A DNA stretch of 64,000 bases, taken from contig NZ_CP089309.1 of the NCBI RefSeq assembly GCF_021228795.1, forward strand, positions 2,914,001 to 2,978,000, written 5' to 3'. Under the pieces are notes generated by a model, which was not told the origin of the DNA, did no database searches, and saw nothing but the letters and a program-made list of their open reading frames with translations. Of this stretch, positions 59,582 to 64,000 are shown in pieces. The stretch's first letter is position 1, and each line of letters starts with the position of its first letter. Origin of the DNA: Thiocapsa bogorovii (GTDB lineage: Bacteria > Pseudomonadota > Gammaproteobacteria > Chromatiales > Chromatiaceae). Position numbers and translations under genes: made by a program.

Positions 59582-59667
59582 TTAAGCCGCATGCCCGCTA
59601 AGCGCCGTGGATGCACTAAATGTAGAGCTTACTCGAAAATGAGCATCTTACTCGGGACGCGGTTTAG
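59582..59667. repeat. Dispersed inverted-end element, copy 8
   Basis: Diverged left end TTAAGCCGCATG (59582-59593) and right end GACGCGGTTTAG (59656-59667), interior 62 nt. It follows copy 7 after a 21-nt AT-rich linker. Confidence 0.65.
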
Positions 59668-59725
59668 CCCGGCCGCCGCGTCCCGGCAGCGTCCGATCGA
59701 TAAGACCCTCTTTCGCTTTCTTCCC

Positions 59726-59811
59726 CTAAACCGCGCCCCGCCAAGTCCGCGTGTGACCGCCAAGGCCGCAGCGACCCCGCAACATCGCCTGTCGTGTCGA
59801 GCGCGGTTTAG
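59726..59811. repeat. Dispersed inverted-end element, copy 9
   Basis: CTAAACCGCGCC (59726-59737) and GCGCGGTTTAG (59801-59811), inverted over 11 bases, interior 63 nt. The right end supplies the TAA stop of the EF-G paralogue. Between copies 8 and 9 lie 58 nt instead of ~20. Confidence 0.75.
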
Positions 59812-61856
59812 AGATCGAACCTGTCGAACTCCATGCTGAACTGCCCGCGGCCTTGGGTGAGGCTGCGCAGCGCTGTGGCATAGCCGAGGAGGGGTTCGAG
59901 GGCAGCCTCCGCACGGATCGCGACGTCCTCGCCGACGGACTCGGTGCCCTGGATCAAAGCGCGTCGCGCCTGCAGATCGCCTAAGACCGTGCCGAGGCTC
60001 GGCTCCGGGATCACGACCTCGACACGCATGATCGGATGCATCGCCGTCGGCTCGGCGCGCTCGAGCGCTTGGCGCAACGCCTTGGATGCCGCTGCGCCGA
60101 GGGCCTCCGGGGTCGAGGCCGCGCCGAAAAGCTCCACCTCGGTGATCCGCACCGAGATGTCCTGCACTTGAGCGGCGAGCAAGGGTCCGGCCGCCAGTGT
60201 CGATCTCAGCGATTGCTCGATCGTCTCGCGTTGCAGCGTGCTCGGCTCTGCCCCTTCGGGGATGACGCGAGCGGCCCATTCGAGCCGTTCGCCGGTCCCT
60301 CGCGCGAGCGGCTCGATCGCGAGTGCGACGCGCGCCATGAGATCGTGCTGGCGCGGATCGGCGGTCGGCGGCGGCGCAAACACGACATCCGCCGATGCCG
60401 GCCGGCGGATGGTCTCGCGAACGGCGACGGCCGGTCGGCCGCTGCGGATCCGCACGCCGAATTCGCGCTCGATGCGCTCGAGTACGATCTGGATGTGGAG
60501 CTCTCCCATGCCGCGCAACAGCCGCTGGCCGGTCTCGGGATCCTCTTCGACGCGCAGGGTCGGGTCCTCTTGCTGGACCTTGTCCAAGACCTCGAGCAGC
60601 TTCTCTTCATCCGTGCCGGCGGCGGGCTCGATCGCCAGCCCCAGCACCGGGGCGCGGGCCTCGATCCGTTCGAGGCTCAGAAGGTGGCCGGGGGCGCAGA
60701 GTGTATCGCCGGTCGAGGCCAGCCTCAGTCCAGCCAGGAGGACGATCTCGCCGGCTTCGGCCCGATCGATGCGGGTCTTCTTGCCGGCATCCACATCGAA
60801 TAGCCGTGCGACCTGCTCCCGCCGAGCCCCGCCGGTCGGGGTCGGCACCTCCACCGTGTCGCCCGGCGATAAGATCCCGCGATAGATCCGCGCGAACACA
60901 TGACGGCGTCCCTCCCAGAGTTGGACCTTGAAGGCCAGGGCCGCCAGCGGACCCTCGGTCCCCATGGCAATCTCGACCTCGGTCCCGTCCGGGAGGATGG
61001 CATGCGCCGAGGGTCGGTCGAGAGGAGCGGGAAGGAAATCGACCACCCCATCGAGCAGCGGTTGAACCCCGAGATTCCGAAGCGCACTTCCGCCGTAGCA
61101 GGGGCAGAAGCGGCCCGCCAGCGTGCCGCGACGAATTGCGTTGCGAAGGGCATCGGGCGGCGGCTCCTCGCCTGCCAGCACGCCTTCGGCCAGGTCCTCG
61201 TCCATCTCGGCGGCGGCCAGGTACAGGGACTCGCGCAGATCAGCGGTCGCGTCCCAGAGTGCGTCCGGACACGGCTCGGTGACGAGCGCGTCGCCCTGCT
61301 CGCCGAGGAAACCAATTCGCCTTCGCCCGATCAAATCCACGACCGCGCCCTCGTCCGGGAGCGGAACGGTGATGGCGACCGGCTCGATCTTCAGGCGCCG
61401 CCGAACCGCGTCGAGCGCCCGCCGGTAGTCAGCCCCGGGGCGATCCATCTTGTTGACGAAGAAGAGGGCGGGCAGATTGAAGCGGGTGCGCTGACGCCAT
61501 ACCGTCTCGGTTTGAGGCTCGACGCCCCGCACCCCGTCGAGTACTAGGATGCAGCCGTCGAGGACGCGCATGGCGCGCTCGACCTCGATCGTAAAGTCGA
61601 CATGACCGGGTGTGTCGACCAACTGCAGTAGGTGCTCTCGCCAGGGTGCCTTCGTCACGGCGGCGGTGATGGTGATGCCGTGCTGTTGCTCCTCGGCCAT
61701 GTAGTCCATGTGGGCGGCGCCGTCGTGGACCTCGCCGATCTTGTAGGACGCGCCGGTGTAGAAGAGGATCCGCTCGGTCAGCGTGGTCTTGCCCGCATCG
61801 ACGTGGGCGGCGACGCCGATGTTGCGGACGTGAGACAATCGCGACAGTTTTTTCAT
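59808..61856 (-). CDS. fusA: Elongation factor G paralogue
   Basis: 682 residues. GTP-binding motifs G1 HVDAGKTTLTERI, G2 GITITAAV, G3 DTPGHVDF, G4 NKMD; domain II, and C-terminal EF-G domains with LRGMGELHIQI and MHPIMRVEVVIPEPSLGTVLGDLQARR. Shorter than canonical EF-G (~700) and not next to rpsL-rpsG-tuf, so it is a second, divergent copy, of the FusA2 or ribosome-protection type. Exact role unknown. It starts 33 bp from the divergent L,D-transpeptidase. Confidence 0.88.
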   Translation of the reverse strand: MKKLSRLSHVRNIGVAAHVDAGKTTLTERILFYTGASYKIGEVHDGAAHMDYMAEEQQHGITITAAVTKAPWREHLLQLVDTPGHVDFTIEVERAMRVLDGCILVLDGVRGVEPQTETVWRQRTRFNLPALFFVNKMDRPGADYRRALDAVRRRLKIEPVAITVPLPDEGAVVDLIGRRRIGFLGEQGDALVTEPCPDALWDATADLRESLYLAAAEMDEDLAEGVLAGEEPPPDALRNAIRRGTLAGRFCPCYGGSALRNLGVQPLLDGVVDFLPAPLDRPSAHAILPDGTEVEIAMGTEGPLAALAFKVQLWEGRRHVFARIYRGILSPGDTVEVPTPTGGARREQVARLFDVDAGKKTRIDRAEAGEIVLLAGLRLASTGDTLCAPGHLLSLERIEARAPVLGLAIEPAAGTDEEKLLEVLDKVQQEDPTLRVEEDPETGQRLLRGMGELHIQIVLERIEREFGVRIRSGRPAVAVRETIRRPASADVVFAPPPTADPRQHDLMARVALAIEPLARGTGERLEWAARVIPEGAEPSTLQRETIEQSLRSTLAAGPLLAAQVQDISVRITEVELFGAASTPEALGAAASKALRQALERAEPTAMHPIMRVEVVIPEPSLGTVLGDLQARRALIQGTESVGEDVAIRAEAALEPLLGYATALRSLTQGRGQFSMEFDRFDL

Positions 61857-61889
61857 CCGATTTCAACCGATACAGAAGCGAGAGAATCT

Positions 61890-62855
61890 ATGAGCGATAT
61901 TGTTCTTGACCGACGCAAACGCGCCTGGATCGCCACGGCGGTCTGCGCGTCTCTGTTGGGCGTCGGGGTCATCGACGGTGCCGGCGCCGAGACCTTCCGC
62001 CTCGAGAACCCGAATGACTCGGTGGTGGGGGTTCCCTTCTACTTCAAGGCGCGTGCCCAAGATACCTTGCTGGACGTCGCACGCCAGAACGGGCTGGGTT
62101 TCGACGACATGCGTCAAGCCAACCCCGAAGTCGATATCTGGGTGCCCGGTGAAGGCACGCCTGTCATGGTTCCGGCCTTCTACGTGCTTCCGGACACACC
62201 GAGGACCGGCATCGTGATCAATCGTGCCGAAAAACGCCTCTACTACTTCCCGCCGAATGATCCCAACGAGGTGCGGATCTACGCCATCAGCGTCGGCAAA
62301 GACGCGATGGGCACTCCGCTCGGAAGCTTCACGGTGATCGAGAAACGCAAGGATCCGACCTGGACGCCCGGGCCGAACGTGCGCGCTGCTCACGCGGCAT
62401 ACGGCGACATCCTGCCGGCGGTCGTCCCGCCGGGCCCCGACAACCCGTTGGGCAAGTATGCCATGCGTTTGAGCCGTCCCGATTACCTCATCCACGGGAC
62501 GAGCCAGCCGTGGGGGCTCGGGATGGAGGTCAGCGGGGGCTGCATCCGCATGTACCCTGAAGGTATCGAGGAGCTCTACGGTTTGACCGATATTTCCACG
62601 CCAGTGAACATCATCGATCAACCTTACAAGGTCGGATGGCGTGGAGACGAGCTTTACTTGGAGGTCCAGACCGGCGAGAAAAGCGTGCGCCGGACCGCGA
62701 GAGAGGTGATCCCTCAGTGGGTGAAGGATTCCGAAGGCGTGACGATCGACTGGGAGGCGGTGGAGAGAGCCGTGCGTGAAGACACCGGCATCCCACAACT
62801 CGTGGGAAGCCGGCGCAGTCCCTCGGAAGGGTCTTACTTGCCCATGATCTTCTGA
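61890..62855 (+). CDS. L,D-transpeptidase (YkuD family)
   Basis: 321 residues from ATG 61890. A signal peptide ends near GAGAETF. A LysM-like segment (ARAQDTLLDVARQNGLGFDDMRQANP) precedes the YkuD domain with HGTSQPWGLGMEVSGGCIRM, whose Cys (~218) is the nucleophile. It works in the periplasm on peptidoglycan. Homologues ErfK/YbiS/YcfS link Braun lipoprotein to diaminopimelate. The lpp-type gene is convergent with it and overlaps its last 22 bases. Confidence 0.9.
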   Translation: MSDIVLDRRKRAWIATAVCASLLGVGVIDGAGAETFRLENPNDSVVGVPFYFKARAQDTLLDVARQNGLGFDDMRQANPEVDIWVPGEGTPVMVPAFYVLPDTPRTGIVINRAEKRLYYFPPNDPNEVRIYAISVGKDAMGTPLGSFTVIEKRKDPTWTPGPNVRAAHAAYGDILPAVVPPGPDNPLGKYAMRLSRPDYLIHGTSQPWGLGMEVSGGCIRMYPEGIEELYGLTDISTPVNIIDQPYKVGWRGDELYLEVQTGEKSVRRTAREVIPQWVKDSEGVTIDWEAVERAVREDTGIPQLVGSRRSPSEGSYLPMIF

Positions 62856-63031
62856 TACATGCGGTCAAGACGCTCGGTGTTGGCGTTACAGCAAGCCTGG
62901 GCACTGTTGGCAGTGTCCATGGCCTGCTGAGCCATGTCGCGAGCGGTCTGGTCGGTGGTGCAACCGCCCAGCAAGGAAACGCCGAGAACGGCAACAGCGG
63001 ACAGGGAAGCGAGCTTGACGATCTTGGTCAT
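62834..63031 (-). CDS. lpp: Lpp/Braun-type murein lipoprotein
   Basis: 65 residues from ATG 63031, with AGGAG ten bases upstream. Lipobox LLGGC gives a short mature protein of 42 residues with a helical heptad pattern (TARDMAQQAMDTANSAQ, TERLDRMYQKIMGK). It ends in Lys, the residue that E. coli Lpp uses to bond to peptidoglycan. Shorter than E. coli Lpp (58 mature residues). An unusual CC pair lies mid-helix. Convergent overlap with the L,D-transpeptidase likely to attach it. Confidence 0.85.
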   Translation of the reverse strand: MTKIVKLASLSAVAVLGVSLLGGCTTDQTARDMAQQAMDTANSAQACCNANTERLDRMYQKIMGK

Positions 63032-63468
63032 CGTTTTAAATCTCCTGAAGTTGGCCACTAGGCCCTATGTATATAACACATAACCACGGGTTTTTCCGAA
63101 CCTCGGGCCCCGCCCCGCTCGGGCGCGCCGGGAGGGGGTGGGCCGGAGGCAGGCCGTTGATCGCGCATTTGTTGCTTTTGCCCCACTCGAAGGCGGGTGA
63201 GACGCCGCCTACAGACGCGGATCATCGTACAGATTGAGGCAAATTTGACTACGTATCAAGTCCGCAACGGTGGTCCAGGCCATTTTTTTTCCGCGAGGTA
63301 TCGAGAACGCTTGCCGAAAGGAAGGCGAAGCGCGCCTCGCGGATCGAGATGGAGCGTCACGGAACCCCGGAGCTGGAACGCCGCACCCTTGTGGGGCAGA
63401 ATCGCGCTCGGTCGATGATGCCGACGCCCCGTCGTGCGACCGCCCTTGTCGGCCCGAAGGAGATGCAG
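63032..63468. promoter_or_regulatory. lpp upstream region with candidate promoter
   Basis: 437 bp before the next plus-strand gene. On the minus strand, an AT-rich stretch GTTATATACAT (about 63069-63079) lies 38-48 bp upstream of the lpp start and could be a -10 region; no good -35 hexamer is seen. The rest (63110-63460) is GC rich with no supported gene. Confidence 0.3.
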
Positions 63469-64000
63469 ATGCGCCGTTACTACGGTCGTTCGGTCGAAGA
63501 ACCGGGAGCGCGATCCGCGCAGGCCTCGTTCCGCTGCGATGGGTTTGTCCGCGACGGCGTCATTGCCGCACCTCCAGGGGATCCGGTGTCGCTGAAGACG
63601 CTACCGCCCTTCCTGCGTGCGCTCTTGGTAACGGACGGCACCGTGACCAAGATCCTGGAGGCCTATTTTTGGGAGCCGGTCACGGTCGATACACTCGAGC
63701 AGCGCTTCGAGACCGCCGAAGAGACCGTTCCCGCGATCCATGTCGCCCCCGGCGATCGCTGTCTGATCCGCGATGCGCGGTTGCGCGGAACGGATTCGGG
63801 GCGAAATTTTGCCGAAGCGTTTTCGCTGATTCGAACCGAGTTTATTCCCTCCGGCTTCCGCCAGCGCTTGATCGATCGCGAGATCGGCATCGGTGTGTTG
63901 ATTCGAGACAGTGGTTTGGAAAGCTATCGCGAGGTCTTAGACGTCGGCATAGAGGTGGATTCGGACGGCCGCCGCGCTGTATGCCGAACCTATCGCATCA
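63469..64000 (+). CDS. Chorismate lyase-like (DUF98) protein, 3' end outside window
   Basis: 177 residues are visible before the window ends. ATG 63469 has GAAGGAG seven bases upstream. LPPFLRALLVTDGTVTKILEAYFWEPVTVDTL and the later RQRLIDREIGIGVLIRDSGLESYREVLDVGIE match the chorismate pyruvate-lyase-like family (DUF98), which makes 4-hydroxybenzoate or related products for quinones or pigments. The start and first half are clear; the product is inferred. Confidence 0.7.
   Translation, partial: MRRYYGRSVEEPGARSAQASFRCDGFVRDGVIAAPPGDPVSLKTLPPFLRALLVTDGTVTKILEAYFWEPVTVDTLEQRFETAEETVPAIHVAPGDRCLIRDARLRGTDSGRNFAEAFSLIRTEFIPSGFRQRLIDREIGIGVLIRDSGLESYREVLDVGIEVDSDGRRAVCRTYRI

Larger units (their letters stand above)
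59462..59807. other. Repeat-filled intergenic region
   Basis: 346 bp between convergent sixA and the EF-G paralogue. It is made almost wholly of three dispersed elements (copies 7-9) plus AT-rich linkers, and encodes nothing I can support. Confidence 0.7.

Overview
The window looks like chromosomal DNA of a high-GC gammaproteobacterium. I infer a purple sulfur bacterium (Chromatiaceae, Thiocapsa/Allochromatium type) from protein style and gene order; no photosynthesis or sulfur-oxidation gene is present to prove it. Most of the sequence is housekeeping in blocks conserved across Gammaproteobacteria, separated by lineage-specific genes and short repeats. No tRNA, rRNA, CRISPR array, phage or intact transposase was found.

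Layout. 1-7.2 kb: a diguanylate cyclase cut by the window edge, a frameshifted alpha/beta hydrolase, small exported proteins, a glutathione peroxidase, a membrane-anchored esterase, and a 272-bp inverted-repeat element between two small envelope genes. 7.3-15.3 kb, mostly minus strand: tamB, a DUF3611 membrane protein, a CPA1-type antiporter, an isocitrate-lyase/PEP-mutase family enzyme, a DCC oxidoreductase and radC. 15.4-20.0 kb: coaBC-dut-algC-argB with convergent pyrE. 20.1-27.8 kb: a TauE/SafE-like protein, then the minus-strand run kinase-rph-rdgB-yggS-proC-yggT-yggU-DUF4426, divergent from yicC. 27.8-34.2 kb: a decayed transporter/sigma-54 regulator pair inserted between yicC and gmk, then gmk-rpoZ-spoT and an orphan DUF2384 protein. 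34.4-42.8 kb: hemF, an S45 acylase with a small exported partner, dtd, an MBL-fold hydrolase, DUF2189 and a sulfotransferase. 42.9-47.8 kb: lptM-lysA-methyltransferase-dapF-DUF484-xerC. 48.2-54.2 kb: a two-META-domain protein, a TolC-like/HlyD-like pair without a pump, vapBC, a lipocalin and a frameshifted nei. 54.5-64 kb: priA, an HNH nuclease, a fructosamine-kinase-like protein, SixA, an EF-G paralogue, an L,D-transpeptidase convergent with its likely substrate Lpp, and the start of a chorismate-lyase-like gene.

Working together. Several neighbours form clear functional units: CoaBC, Dut, AlgC, ArgB and PyrE (cofactor, nucleotide, sugar and arginine metabolism); Gmk, RpoZ and SpoT (GTP supply, RNA polymerase and ppGpp); LysA and DapF (meso-diaminopimelate and lysine); L,D-transpeptidase and Lpp (outer-membrane tethering); VapB and VapC (toxin-antitoxin).

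The most unusual signal is a family of nine ~85-88 bp elements, each bounded by 11-12 bp inverted ends (consensus TTAAACCGCGTC ... GACGCGGTTTAA) around an interior of 62-64 nt. They often sit in tandem and in five cases supply the stop codon of the adjoining gene. Other points of interest are the 272-bp MITE-like element, a pump-less TolC/adaptor pair, five 7-bp tandem repeats just upstream of xerC, and single-base or deletion frameshifts in four genes.
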